DNA from: Alkalibacillus filiformis
Lineage (GTDB): Bacteria > Bacillota > Bacilli > Bacillales > Alkalibacillaceae
Reading direction: 5' to 3'
DNA: 64,000 nucleotides
NCBI RefSeq assembly: GCF_030814115.1
Contig: NZ_JAUSUP010000003.1
Location: 124,001 to 188,000 of the forward strand
In this document: one piece after another, positions 15,084 through 23,558 of the stretch
Position numbering within the stretch: the stretch's first letter is position 1
Layout: each line of letters opens with the position of its first letter
Translations under genes and position numbers: made by a program
Notes under the pieces: model-generated
The model's database searches: none
What the model was told of the DNA's origin: nothing
What the model saw: only the letters and a program-made list of their open reading frames with translations

Positions 15084-15623
15084 ATGGGGGTTGAAAAAGA
15101 GTATCTGAGAATTGTAATTGAAAGATTTAATAGTGTAAAAAAACTTGGCGAACAGACTATAAACCAATTATCGGAGAATGAAATACATTGGACCTATAAT
15201 AATGAGTCCAACAGTGTCGCAACAATAGTAAAACACTTAAGTGGGAATATGGTTTCTAGATGGACTGACTTTTTAACTTCTGATGGTGAAAAGGAATATA
15301 GAAATCGTGATGAAGAATTTTTAAATGACATATCCGTGAAATCAGAGTTAATTACTGAATGGGAAAAGGGATGGAAAGTTTTAATCGATACACTAACTGA
15401 TTTAAATGAACAAGATTTATTAAAAAGTATATACATTCGTGGTGAAGAGCATTTGGTGTTAGAGGCTATCGAAAGGCAAATGGCGCATTACGCATATCAT
15501 GTCGGGCAAATTGTGTACATTGGCAAACAATTAAAGGGCGATAACTGGAAGAGTCTCAGCATCCCGAAAGGCAAATCTGAAGAATATTTAAAGGAAATGC
15601 TTGAGAAACATAAAGATGAATAG
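15084..15623 (+). CDS. DUF1572 (DinB-like four-helix) protein
   Basis: A 179-residue helical protein of the DinB/YfiT superfamily, DUF1572 branch. The family pattern is the N-terminal ERFNSVKKLGEQTINQLSENEIHW, then SVATIVKHLSGNMVSRWTDFL and, near the C-terminus, MAHYAYHVGQIVYIGKQL. The three histidines expected to bind a metal are those in KHLSGN and in HYAYHVG. The ATG at 15084 follows GGTGGGG. Members are often bacillithiol-linked transferases or of unknown function. It stands alone in a patch of small accessory genes. The fold call is confident; the reaction is unknown. Confidence 0.85.
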   Translation: MGVEKEYLRIVIERFNSVKKLGEQTINQLSENEIHWTYNNESNSVATIVKHLSGNMVSRWTDFLTSDGEKEYRNRDEEFLNDISVKSELITEWEKGWKVLIDTLTDLNEQDLLKSIYIRGEEHLVLEAIERQMAHYAYHVGQIVYIGKQLKGDNWKSLSIPKGKSEEYLKEMLEKHKDE

Positions 15624-15827
15624 CTAAGGATTGTTGAACTAAAAGGTAAGGAGTTTAATAAGGAAATTTCTAGGCTGGCAAGTGAAGTGATCAGTAAATG
15701 TGAAGGGAAGGAGGAAATGGTATATTTACATCAGAGTTTGTGTTGATTAACTAATGATGCAGTTAGTTCAGTTCTCTTTGATAAATATAAAGTAAAATGC
15801 AAAATAAGTATATATGGGGTGAACAAA

Positions 15828-15977
15828 ATGCTGATTTTTATCACAGTAATTTTAATAGTGTTTTTATTCGACTTCACGAGAGTTAGAAAGCAAAACGATA
15901 AGGTAATAGAACAAAATGAAAAAATAATTTCTTTGTTAGAAGAAATTAAAAATAAGGACTTAGTTGACAAAAAATGA
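15828..15977 (+). CDS. Small membrane-anchored coiled-coil protein, 49 aa (YrzO-like)
   Basis: A 49-residue ORF: one N-terminal membrane helix (MLIFITVILIVFLFDF) and a charged coiled coil (QNDKVIEQNEKIISLLEEIKN). It resembles the short YrzO-type proteins of Bacillus, in which a helix is followed by the repeated QNxKIIEQNEKII pattern. GGGGTG precedes the ATG at 15828. The next gene begins 20 bp after its stop. The function is unknown. The family name is from memory of the pattern and is tentative, but the ORF itself looks real. Confidence 0.65.
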   Translation: MLIFITVILIVFLFDFTRVRKQNDKVIEQNEKIISLLEEIKNKDLVDKK

Positions 15978-15997
15978 GGGAGTTTTAGTAAGAACCT

Positions 15998-16459
15998 ATG
16001 GTGAATGAAATTAATTTTAGAATTGCAAATGAAGATGATTTAAATCGAATTGTTGAAATGCTTGCCAACGATGTATTAGGAAGTAAGAGAGAGAAATTTC
16101 AAGCCCCGCTACCAAAAAGTTATTTAAAAGCATTCCATGCGATTAATGCAGACCCGAATAATGAACTAGTCGTTGCCTGTAAAGGTGATAAAATTGTAGG
16201 TGTACAACAAATTACATTCACTCCTTACATAACACATCAAGGTGGTTGGAGAGCGACGATTGAAGGTGTTAGAACAGATACCTCTGTTCGTGGGAGAGGA
16301 ATAGGTTCTATGCTTATAAAATGGGCAATAAAACGTGCGGAGGACAAAGGCTGTCACTTAGTTCAGCTTACAACCGATAAAGAGAGACCAGATGCTTTGA
16401 GGTTTTATGAAGGACTAGGATTTAAAGCGACACACGAAGGTTTGAAATTAAAGCTTTAA
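15998..16459 (+). CDS. GNAT-family N-acetyltransferase, 153 aa
   Basis: A single-domain GNAT acetyltransferase. The acetyl-CoA-binding motif A is unambiguous: GVRTDTSVRGRGIGSMLIKWAIKRAEDKGC, with the RGRGIG pyrophosphate loop. It is followed by the motif B region VQLTTDKERPDALRFYEGLGFKATHEGLKL, typical of GNATs acting on small molecules or amino groups. Length is standard. The start ATG 15998 has a GAGGGAG about 15 bases upstream, longer than ideal; GTG 16001 is an alternative. Substrate unknown. Confidence 0.9.
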   Translation: MVNEINFRIANEDDLNRIVEMLANDVLGSKREKFQAPLPKSYLKAFHAINADPNNELVVACKGDKIVGVQQITFTPYITHQGGWRATIEGVRTDTSVRGRGIGSMLIKWAIKRAEDKGCHLVQLTTDKERPDALRFYEGLGFKATHEGLKLKL

Positions 16460-16486
16460 ACGGGTGTGTAATAAGGAGAGAGAGAA

Positions 16487-16942
16487 ATGAAGGAGTACAA
16501 AAAAGAAATCATTTTAATTCTTATTCCATTTATTTATGGATTCATTGCAAACACTTTTATGATAATATTACCCCCAATGTTGATTCAAATTGTATTCGGA
16601 GTATTTTGGTTTTGGGTCGGGATGAGGTTTGCTAAAGTAAAGGCTAACCATCTGAAAAACATTCTTGTTGGTAACAGCCTATGGTTAATCTCATTTTTAA
16701 TATATTTATGGCAGTTTGTTTTAGTTAACGATGAGGGTAGGAATACAGTTCTTGCAATGTTTAGTCAACATTATCCTTTTACATTTATATCTTCAGGAAC
16801 ACAGCTCTCTTTAATGTTTAGCGACATGATCCATGGTACAGTCTTAACTATATTTTCATATTTAATGATGTTCATTGTTTTTATGGGAGGATACATAACC
16901 AGTTGGATTATAAGTAAAAAAATGTTTAATCATAACAAATAA
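16487..16942 (+). CDS. Four-helix membrane protein, unknown, 151 aa
   Basis: A hydrophobic protein with about four membrane segments (residues 7-35, 36-50, 62-82 and 118-143), separated by a short charged loop KVKANHLKN and an extracytoplasmic-looking loop near residues 85-110. GGAGAG lies 8 bases before the ATG at 16487. I recognise no family. Between its stop and the terminator at 17043, a fragment reading FNELPEDIREFFLELPK to a stop at about 17041 looks like the tail of another lost gene, supporting past rearrangement here. Confidence 0.6.
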   Translation: MKEYKKEIILILIPFIYGFIANTFMIILPPMLIQIVFGVFWFWVGMRFAKVKANHLKNILVGNSLWLISFLIYLWQFVLVNDEGRNTVLAMFSQHYPFTFISSGTQLSLMFSDMIHGTVLTIFSYLMMFIVFMGGYITSWIISKKMFNHNK

Positions 16943-17042
16943 GTATTGTATTTAAGTGATGGTCTTACAGTTGAATAAAGTTCGAGGTTCAATGAATTAC
17001 CTGAGGATATTAGAGAGTTCTTTTTGGAATTACCGAAATAAG

Positions 17043-17080
17043 AAAGCATCAAATTGCTTAGACGCAATTTGATGCTTTTT
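17043..17080. terminator. Bidirectional terminator between convergent genes
   Basis: A perfect 15-bp stem AAAGCATCAAATTGC / GCAATTTGATGCTTT with a 6-base loop. T runs occur on both strands, so it serves both the plus-strand genes and the cupin gene. Confidence 0.88.
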
Positions 17081-17085
17081 CTGTC

Positions 17086-17751
17086 TTAATAATGTCCGTG
17101 TTCCATAGCGTCTGCTTTAGTTCTATGAACAGTGCCACGTGGGTGCTCTGGTGGTGCGTAAATCGAGTAAAGCTTAAGAGGTCTACGTCCTGTGTTCGTT
17201 AAGTTGTGCCATTTTCCAGCAGGGATGAAGATCGCATCATCGTCTGCTACTTGACGTTGGAAGTCAAGGCGATCGCGACGGTCTCCCATTTGCACTAAGC
17301 CGTGGCCACCTTCAACGCGAATGAATTGATCGTGATCATTGTGGATTTCTAAGCCGATATCATCACCAGGTTCAATACTCATCAGTGTTAACTGCAAGTA
17401 TTCCCCTGTCCATAGAGCTGTGCGGTAATAGTCGTTCATCATGGTCGCTCTTTCAATATTGACGACGTAAGGGTTAGGCCCGTAGTCTTGTGAATGGTGG
17501 TGACCAGGATGTTGGTGGAACCAGGCTGGGTTATTATGATCCCATCCGTTATGATTCCAGTTATTATTATTGTAGTCCCAGTAGTCATGGTAGTTGTTAT
17601 TGTCCCAATATCCATTGTTATTCCAGTTGTGGTCCCATCCTTGATGCTGTTGATTCCACCCCTGGTGTTGATCCCATCCTTGATGTTGCTGATCCCACCC
17701 TTGTTTTTGGTGGTGCCAACGTTGATGCATGTCGTAAGGGTTGTAATACAT
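17086..17751 (-). CDS. Cupin protein with a repetitive His/Trp/Gln/Asn-rich head
   Basis: The C-terminal 125 residues form a cupin barrel. Motif 1 is GDDIGLEIHNDHDQFIRVEGG and motif 2 is IFIPAGKWHNLTNTG, with His and Glu ligands for a metal ion. The first 95 residues are quite different: near-tandem QHQGWD/QHQGWN repeats followed by an Asn/Trp/Tyr/His tract. Such a head could mediate self-assembly or bind metal, as in spore-coat or surface proteins (inference). I start at ATG 17751, after AAAGGAG; the upstream ATG at 17769 precedes that site. The protein is 221 aa. It has no signal peptide. Similar cupins without the head occur in Bacillus spores. Confidence 0.85.
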   Translation of the reverse strand: MYYNPYDMHQRWHHQKQGWDQQHQGWDQHQGWNQQHQGWDHNWNNNGYWDNNNYHDYWDYNNNNWNHNGWDHNNPAWFHQHPGHHHSQDYGPNPYVVNIERATMMNDYYRTALWTGEYLQLTLMSIEPGDDIGLEIHNDHDQFIRVEGGHGLVQMGDRRDRLDFQRQVADDDAIFIPAGKWHNLTNTGRRPLKLYSIYAPPEHPRGTVHRTKADAMEHGHY

Positions 17752-17889
17752 AGTCAATCTCCTTTCCAATTTTTCACTCCTTTATAACGTATGCAGTTGT
17801 CTTGGGTGTAGGGATAGATTATTGGAAGAATAGGCCGTTGCCTTTTATAGGAAAGTGCTGTAAAGTTTAAACAAAAAGGGGGAGGACGT

Positions 17890-18438
17890 TTGAAACGTAA
17901 AGGCTTTTGGTTAATCGCAGCGACCTTATTGCTTGGGATCATTTTTTGGCTGTCGAGAACAGTGGAATATGTTGATGAAACATACGAAGGGCTGTTGTTT
18001 CAAGTCGGTGAAGGTAATGAAGACTTAGAAGAAAATGTGACGGTAGACCTGGATGGCGAATTTATAAATCATATGTTTTCTGAAGAACGTTTTGAAGGGA
18101 CGATAACGATTGATGGCGTCGTTCACCCAGCTGAAACAGCAAGTATAGATATGTTAGAAATCACTTTTGTAGAGGATGGTTTTAAGCGTGGTGATGTGAC
18201 ATACATAGATCGTGATGGTGATGCTTTACAATCGATTGGTCATTTACATATGAGTGATGATTTTTCTGAATTGACGCTTCAAGTGTGGGGAGAAGACATA
18301 CATAACACACCAGAAATCGGATCTTGGACAAGTGATGATGGCTATGTCATATCAGCTCCAGCATCTGATCGCGAAGAAGGGCTAGAGGTGTTGAACCGCT
18401 TGATGAGCCCAATATTAGATGGTTTTGAATTTAAATAA
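17890..18438 (+). CDS. Membrane-anchored acidic protein, unknown, 182 aa
   Basis: A TTG start with GGGAGGAC six bases upstream gives a protein with a single N-terminal anchor (GFWLIAATLLLGIIFWLSRTV) and an acidic external domain of about 155 residues. The exterior is rich in Asp and Glu (for example GEGNEDLEENVTVDLDGEF) and predicts mostly beta strands. No lipobox is present, so it is anchored by an uncleaved helix. It is followed 18 bp later by ywbE and may be cotranscribed with it. I do not recognise the family. Confidence 0.6.
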   Translation: MKRKGFWLIAATLLLGIIFWLSRTVEYVDETYEGLLFQVGEGNEDLEENVTVDLDGEFINHMFSEERFEGTITIDGVVHPAETASIDMLEITFVEDGFKRGDVTYIDRDGDALQSIGHLHMSDDFSELTLQVWGEDIHNTPEIGSWTSDDGYVISAPASDREEGLEVLNRLMSPILDGFEFK

Positions 18439-18456
18439 TTGAAAAGGAAGTGCAAT

Positions 18457-18648
18457 ATGTCAGGACAACAACGAAGTAATATTGAAATTGGAATGGAAGT
18501 TGAAGTCGTTCAAAAGCAAGACCAGCGTACAGGAAAGCTAACGCGAGGAATTGTAAAAGATATTTTAACGAAATCTGCCAATCATCCTCACGGTATTAAA
18601 GTCCGTTTAGAAGGTGGCGAAGTGGGAAGAGTGAAGCGAACCATCTAG
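18457..18648 (+). CDS. ywbE: YwbE family protein
   Basis: A 63-residue protein that matches the YwbE (DUF2196) family along its length: RSNIEIGMEVEVVQKQDQRTGKLTRGIVKDILTKSANHPHGIKVRLEGGEVGRVKRI. It is a small beta-barrel-like domain of unknown function, conserved in many bacteria and B. subtilis. ATG 18457 is preceded by AAAAGGAAG; the in-frame TTG at 18439 lacks a site. It lies just downstream of an unknown membrane protein. Confidence 0.88.
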   Translation: MSGQQRSNIEIGMEVEVVQKQDQRTGKLTRGIVKDILTKSANHPHGIKVRLEGGEVGRVKRTI

Positions 18649-18667
18649 TTTGTAAGCTTTTTATAAC

Positions 18668-18696
18668 TTGCTCAAGTGGGGCAAATAATTTATAAT
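18668..18696 (+). promoter_or_regulatory. Promoter of lcfB
   Basis: TTGCTC at 18668-18673 and TATAAT at 18691-18696 with a 17-bp spacer. The FadR-type operator starts ten bases after the -10, where it would block initiation. Confidence 0.8.
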
Positions 18697-18705
18697 AAAT
18701 TTAAA

Positions 18706-18725
18706 TTGAATGACTATTCATTCAA
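18706..18725. promoter_or_regulatory. FadR-type operator of lcfB
   Basis: TTGAATGACTATTCATTCAA, a palindrome with 8-bp perfect arms, matching the Bacillus FadR (TetR-family) consensus that I recall as TGAATGA-N4-TCATTCA. Long-chain acyl-CoA would release FadR and derepress the fatty-acid CoA ligase gene. Confidence 0.92.
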
Positions 18726-18766
18726 TTTTTACTTGTAAAGGCTTACATACCAAGGGAGGTTGACAG

Positions 18767-20308
18767 ATGAATTTAAGTGATCAGTTGTCGTTAACAGCAA
18801 AGAACCATTTCTCGAAGCCGGCTTATGTGTTTAATGGGGAAGAGACGGATTACAAGACGTTAGAAGGGTCCGTGACAAAGTTCGCATCGAGCCTTGAATC
18901 ATTAGGTTATCAAAAAGGAGACCATATTGCACTTGTGGTTGGAAATACACCACACTTTGTCATTGGTTTATACGGTGCGATGCGTTTAGGTTTGACGGTC
19001 ATTCCCGTCAATCCAATCTACACTGCTGATGAAATTGCTTATATCATTAATAACGGTGATGTTAAGGGTGTTATCACGTTAGATGTGTTAATGGAAAAGT
19101 TCGAACAGATGACCTCAATGATTCCTAATGTTGAACATTACATTGTTGGTGAAACAGACCCTCAGTTACAAGGTCGCGAATCATCATTAAAAGAACAGAC
19201 ATACTCATTTACAAAGCTTGTCCAATCAGGAAGCTTAGAGTTTGATCGTCCAACTTTAAACGATGATGATACCGCTGTCATTTTGTACACATCAGGAACA
19301 ACAGGCAAACCAAAAGGTGCGATGTTAACGCATAAAAACTTGTTCTCAAATGCGCGTGATACAGCAGAATACTTACAAATCGGTGAAAATGACCGTGTGA
19401 TTGCGGCACTACCGATGTTCCACGTGTTCTGTTTAACAGTGGCATTAAATGCGCCATTAGTAAATGGTTCAACAATATTAATCGTGCCGAAATTCTCACC
19501 GGATGCGGTGTTTAAAGTAGCGCGCGACCATCAAGCGACTGTGTTTGCAGGTGTTCCGACAATGTATAACTACTTACTTCAGTATCCAAATGAAGAAGAA
19601 AAAGACTTCTCGAACATTCGCCTCTGCATTTCAGGTGGTGCATCCATGCCTGTTGCATTATTAGAGAAGTTCGAGCAGCACTTTGATGTACAAATATCTG
19701 AAGGTTATGGCCTATCAGAAGCATCACCTGTAACATGCTTTAACCCACTTGATCGTCCGCGTAAAGCAGGCTCAATTGGAACAAGCATTGTTAATGTTGA
19801 GAACAAAGTCGTTAATGAGCATGGTGAAGAAGTGCCAACAGGTGAAGTTGGAGAACTTGCTGTACGTGGCCCAAACGTGATGAAAGGTTATTACAAAATG
19901 CCTGAAGAAACACAAGCATCGATTAAAGATGATTGGTTATACACAGGTGATATGGCGAAACAAGATGAAGAAGGCTATTTCTACATTGTTGACCGTAAGA
20001 AAGACTTAATTTTAGTCGGCGGTTACAATGTATATCCACGTGAAGTAGAAGAAGTGTTATATAGTCATGAGAATATTACTGAAGTCGCTGTTATTGGTGT
20101 ACCAGATGAAAACTTAGGTGAAGCGGTCGTCGCGTTTGTCGTGTCAAACAATGAAGATTTAACAGAAGAAGATCTTCGTAAGCTTTCCCAAGATAAATTG
20201 GCCAAATATAAACAACCGAAAGAAATCAACTTCCTAGAAGAATTACCGAAAAATACGACCGGAAAAATTTTAAGAAGAAGTTTAAAAGAACAAGTCGCAA
20301 CACAGTAG
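18767..20308 (+). CDS. lcfB: Long-chain fatty-acid CoA ligase LcfB (YhfL)
   Basis: This enzyme activates fatty acids to acyl-CoA with ATP at the membrane, the entry step of beta-oxidation. The AMP-binding loop is TSGTTGKPKG at residues 175-184, followed by YGLSEASPV, YTGDMA and DRKKDLILVGGYNVYPREVEE. The catalytic lysine is in LPKNTTGKILRR. The 513 residues equal B. subtilis LcfB (YhfL). The start ATG 18767 follows GGGAGG. A textbook FadR operator lies between promoter and gene, so the gene is in the fatty-acid degradation regulon. It is monocistronic with its own terminator. Confidence 0.93.
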   Translation: MNLSDQLSLTAKNHFSKPAYVFNGEETDYKTLEGSVTKFASSLESLGYQKGDHIALVVGNTPHFVIGLYGAMRLGLTVIPVNPIYTADEIAYIINNGDVKGVITLDVLMEKFEQMTSMIPNVEHYIVGETDPQLQGRESSLKEQTYSFTKLVQSGSLEFDRPTLNDDDTAVILYTSGTTGKPKGAMLTHKNLFSNARDTAEYLQIGENDRVIAALPMFHVFCLTVALNAPLVNGSTILIVPKFSPDAVFKVARDHQATVFAGVPTMYNYLLQYPNEEEKDFSNIRLCISGGASMPVALLEKFEQHFDVQISEGYGLSEASPVTCFNPLDRPRKAGSIGTSIVNVENKVVNEHGEEVPTGEVGELAVRGPNVMKGYYKMPEETQASIKDDWLYTGDMAKQDEEGYFYIVDRKKDLILVGGYNVYPREVEEVLYSHENITEVAVIGVPDENLGEAVVAFVVSNNEDLTEEDLRKLSQDKLAKYKQPKEINFLEELPKNTTGKILRRSLKEQVATQ

Positions 20309-20324
20309 TATAGTAAGCGTTTAC

Positions 20325-20363
20325 AAAGATTCCTTAGCGAAATGACTAGGGAATCTTTTTTTA
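20325..20363 (+). terminator. Terminator of lcfB
   Basis: AAAGATTCCTTAG pairs with CTAGGGAATCTTT (12 of 13), followed by a long T tract. Confidence 0.85.
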
Positions 20364-20467
20364 TTTTTAGGGTTGATTTTACTTTTTGTATTCCCTATAA
20401 TTGAAAACAATATTCAGAAATTCTTTATTGCATAAAAGCGTGTAAGTGAAAAAGGGGAGAGGTAAAA

Positions 20468-21496
20468 ATGTTGAAAAGAATGCTTTTATTGATTGTCATC
20501 AGTTTAATCACCATTTTAGTCGCGTGTGGTGATGGAGAAGCAGAAGAAGGGGATCCTGAAGAGAGTCAAGCTGACAACGAGTTAACACGTGATGAAGCCG
20601 ACTTTGTCGTTGGTGTATCACAAATTGTAGAGCACCCATCACTCGATCGAGCAACAGAAGGGTTTCAAGAAGCTTTAGCGGATGCTGGTTTAGAAGTGTT
20701 TTACGATGTGTCATTAGCGCAAGGGGATAATCAAAACGCACAGCTCATCGCAGAGAAGTTCGTTAGTGATGATGTTGATTTAATTTTCGGTAATTCAACG
20801 CCTAGTACACAATCGGCTTTAAATGAAACGCAAGATATTCCGATCGTCTTTACGTCTGTAACAGATCCAGTTGGGGCAGGTTTAGTCGATTCTATGGAAG
20901 ACCCAGGTGGTAATGTGACAGGGACAGCGGATATGCATCCTGATGCTGTTCCACAAGCCGTCGAATTAGTAGAAGACTTAGGTTATGAATCTATTGGTCT
21001 TGTTTATAACTCAGGTGAGCAGAACTCAGTGAGACAGATTGAGTTAGTTAATGAAGTAGCCAGTGAAAATGGCATTGAAACTCATGAAGCAACGGTGTCA
21101 GCTTCATCAGAAGTGATGCAAGCAGCTGAATCGTTAGTTGGACAAGCGGAAGTGTTTTTAATTATTACAGATAATACCGTGGTTAGTGCGTTAGAGTCTG
21201 TTTTATCAGTTGGTCAAAATGAAGATATGCCAGTCTTTGTAAGTGAACTTGATTCAGTTGAACGTGGTGGTTTTGCAGGGTTTGGTTTTGATTACTTTGA
21301 TATTGGTTATGAAGCAGGAGAAAAGGCAGCACAAGTTTTACAAGATGGTGTGAGTCCTGGTGACATTCCAGCGTCTTACCCTCAAAATCTATTTTTACAA
21401 ATTAACGAAGATGCCGCTGAAAAGATGGGCGTTGAGCTAACAGATGAGTTAAAAGAACGAGCGGAGATTGTCACGACTGAAGAAGAAGGTGAGTAA
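20468..21496 (+). CDS. ABC transporter substrate-binding lipoprotein (TrpX-like)
   Basis: A lipoprotein: the signal peptide ends in the lipobox LVAC with the lipid-attached Cys20, followed by an acidic linker. The mature part is the ABC_sub_bind fold (residues 45-335), with DFVVGVSQIVEHPSLDRATEGFQEAL and the LIFGNSTPSTQSALNE hinge region. Proteins of this type serve TrpXYZ-like importers for tryptophan or other aromatic ligands; others bind unidentified ligands. GGGGAGAGG precedes the ATG. The permease gene starts four bases after the stop and the ATPase gene follows. The ligand is not determined. Confidence 0.88.
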   Translation: MLKRMLLLIVISLITILVACGDGEAEEGDPEESQADNELTRDEADFVVGVSQIVEHPSLDRATEGFQEALADAGLEVFYDVSLAQGDNQNAQLIAEKFVSDDVDLIFGNSTPSTQSALNETQDIPIVFTSVTDPVGAGLVDSMEDPGGNVTGTADMHPDAVPQAVELVEDLGYESIGLVYNSGEQNSVRQIELVNEVASENGIETHEATVSASSEVMQAAESLVGQAEVFLIITDNTVVSALESVLSVGQNEDMPVFVSELDSVERGGFAGFGFDYFDIGYEAGEKAAQVLQDGVSPGDIPASYPQNLFLQINEDAAEKMGVELTDELKERAEIVTTEEEGE

Positions 21497-21499
21497 GGC

Positions 21500-22477
21500 A
21501 TGATTACATCAATATACGGCGCAATTGAATCAGGTTTAATCTACGCAATTATGGCACTAGGGGTGTATATTTCATTTAGGTTGTTAGACTTCCCGGATTT
21601 AACGGTCGATGGAAGCTTTGTAACGGGTGGTGCGGTCACATCAGTCATGATCGTGAATGGCACTGACCCGTTTACTGCAACGATCGCTGGGGCGATTGCT
21701 GGATTTTTCGCTGGGTGTATAACAGGGTTACTGCATACGAAAGGGAATATTAACCCTCTATTAGCCGGCATTCTCATGATGATTGCTTTATATTCTATTA
21801 ATTTAAGAATTATGGGGCAGCCGAACATTCCGTTATTAAATGAACATACGTTGTTTACGACGCTTAGCGGATGGTGGGAAGCGTTGAATTTAGAGGCGAT
21901 CTTCATGGCGCCGTTTCATTGGTTAGGGATTGCTGATTTTGCACCGAGATCGTTTTACGCGTTAATGTCACTTTTAGTACTTATTATCATTGTGAAGAAG
22001 TTAATGGACTTCTTCTTACGGACTGAAGCGGGGACGACTTTACGTGCGACGGGTGATAATCAGAAAATGGTTCGAAGCTTCTCAGCGAATACGAGTTTGT
22101 ACATTATCGTTGGAATGGGTGTTTCGAACATGTTAGTCGCTTTTAGTGGTGCGATGGTTGTACAGCATAGTGGATTCGCTGATATTAACTTAGGTGTCGG
22201 GATGATCATTATTGGCTTAGCTTCAGTTATTATCGGTGAAGTGTTATTTGGTAAAGATAAAATTGTCCGCATGACGTTAGCGGTTATTTTAGGTGCGATT
22301 GTGTATCGCATTATTTACTCAATGGCGCTTCGAATCGATTTCTTAGAAGCAAGTGATATGAAGTTGATTACAGCATTGATCGTTGTCGTCGCATTAGTCT
22401 TCCCGCATTGGCTCGGTCAGACGAATGCGAAGAATCAGTATAAAAAATCAAAAGCGAAAGCCGCAAGCAGTGGTTAG
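21500..22477 (+). CDS. ABC transporter permease (branched-chain/TrpY type)
   Basis: A membrane permease of the BPD_transp_2 family with about eight helices over 325 residues. Characteristic stretches are YISFRLLDFPDLTVDGSFVTGGAV near the N-terminus and LVAFSGAMVVQHSGFADINLGVGMIIIGLASVIIGEVLFG, which forms the coupling region to the ATPase. It is encoded between its lipoprotein and its ATPase, with spacings of 3 and 11 bp. Length and organisation match the TrpXYZ-like importers. No defect is seen. Confidence 0.88.
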   Translation: MITSIYGAIESGLIYAIMALGVYISFRLLDFPDLTVDGSFVTGGAVTSVMIVNGTDPFTATIAGAIAGFFAGCITGLLHTKGNINPLLAGILMMIALYSINLRIMGQPNIPLLNEHTLFTTLSGWWEALNLEAIFMAPFHWLGIADFAPRSFYALMSLLVLIIIVKKLMDFFLRTEAGTTLRATGDNQKMVRSFSANTSLYIIVGMGVSNMLVAFSGAMVVQHSGFADINLGVGMIIIGLASVIIGEVLFGKDKIVRMTLAVILGAIVYRIIYSMALRIDFLEASDMKLITALIVVVALVFPHWLGQTNAKNQYKKSKAKAASSG

Positions 22478-22488
22478 GAGGAGAGACG

Positions 22489-23286
22489 ATGCTTAGTTTA
22501 AATGAAATTCATAAAACCTTTTACCCGAATACACCAGATGAACGGCTAGCACTAGTCGATGTGAACCAAAAGCTTGAAGCGGGTGATTTTGTTACGATTA
22601 TTGGAAGTAATGGTGCTGGCAAGTCGACTCTTCTTAATACACTAGCAGGCTCAATTATTCCTGATGAAGGGGAAGTCGCGATTGATGGTCGTGATGTGAC
22701 TAGGCTTCCTGAACAGAAGCGCGCGGCGTATATTGGGCGTGTCTTCCAGGACCCAATGGCAGGGACTGCACCAGGGATGACGATTGAAGAGAACATGGTG
22801 ATTTCACTCGGCCGAACGAAAAGGCGTAGTTTATTCCGTGGCGTGTCAAAGCAACTTCGCGAGCGTTTTCGTGAGCATTTAGCGACATTAGAGATCGGCT
22901 TAGAAGATCGTTTGAATACGAAAGTCGGCTTACTATCAGGTGGTGAGCGCCAAGCCTTATCACTTTTAATGGCGACGTTCACCGAGCCGAAAATACTATT
23001 ATTAGATGAACATACAGCCGCACTCGATCCGTCGAAACAAGAACTGATCTTACGCTTAACACGTGAACTCGTTGAAAAGCACAGCTTAACGACCGTGATG
23101 GTCACACACCAAATGGAACAAGCCATCGAATTCGGCAACCGCCTCTGGATGATGGACGAAGGCAAAATCATATTCGAAGCCAATGACGATGAAAAAGACG
23201 AACTCACCGTCTCAGACCTTCTTCAAAACTTCGAAAACATCCGTGGCAAAAGAATGGCAAGCGATCGCGCGTTGTTGTCGAAATAA
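22489..23286 (+). CDS. ABC transporter ATP-binding protein (TrpZ-like)
   Basis: The ATPase of the preceding importer. Walker A is GSNGAGKST (residues 39-47), the signature is LLSGGERQALSL, and Walker B ends in KILLLDEHTAALDP with the catalytic Glu. The switch histidine is in VMVTHQMEQAIEF. Note H in LLLDEHTAAL rather than the more common P, as in the branched-chain-type ATPases. At 265 aa the length is normal. GGAGGAGAG lies just before the ATG. It is the last gene of the three-gene operon, ending at a strong terminator. Confidence 0.9.
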   Translation: MLSLNEIHKTFYPNTPDERLALVDVNQKLEAGDFVTIIGSNGAGKSTLLNTLAGSIIPDEGEVAIDGRDVTRLPEQKRAAYIGRVFQDPMAGTAPGMTIEENMVISLGRTKRRSLFRGVSKQLRERFREHLATLEIGLEDRLNTKVGLLSGGERQALSLLMATFTEPKILLLDEHTAALDPSKQELILRLTRELVEKHSLTTVMVTHQMEQAIEFGNRLWMMDEGKIIFEANDDEKDELTVSDLLQNFENIRGKRMASDRALLSK

Positions 23287-23291
23287 TTAGC

Positions 23292-23326
23292 AAGAACTCT
23301 TCCTAATCAGGGAGAGTTCTTTTTTA
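23292..23326 (+). terminator. Terminator of the TrpXYZ-like operon
   Basis: AAGAACTCTTCC / GGGAGAGTTCTT (11 of 12 pairs), a 6-base loop and a run of T. Confidence 0.86.
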
Positions 23327-23465
23327 CTTAAAATGCACTTTCTATGAGCTATTTTAGAACTTATTCCGATTTTATAAGTTTAAAATTAATTTCCAGGTTC
23401 ACCTTTTTTCATTTTTCCCTATAATTATGACAACTTTGGCCTGTTTTTTGATACTTTTTTACACC

Positions 23466-23498
23466 AAAACGTGTATTTTTGTAAAAAAACCTCATTTT
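23466..23498 (+). promoter_or_regulatory. Probable ComK box pair upstream of comK
   Basis: AAAA-CCTCA-TTTT at 23486-23498 fits the ComK AT-box exactly (A4-N5-T4). AAAACGTGTATTTT at 23466-23479 fits with a 6-base centre. The two centres are about 20 bp apart, on the same DNA face, as ComK dimers require. This supports autoregulation of comK. The region is very AT-rich, so chance matches are a risk. Confidence 0.55.
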
Positions 23499-23558
23499 AC
23501 TTTTTTATAGATATTTTTTAATATAATTTTGAAAATTTCATTTAAGGGAGAGATTATT

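Noticed and set aside
17490-17787. Long plus-strand ORFs opposite the cupin head
   Set aside because: They are created by the repetitive coding DNA of the cupin; no ribosome-binding site, and the translation is a hydrophobic Val/Ile repeat typical of an antisense shadow.
22521-23207. 228-codon minus-strand ORF within the ABC ATPase gene
   Set aside because: Antisense shadow of a gene with all ABC motifs; Ser/Arg-rich composition and no start signals.
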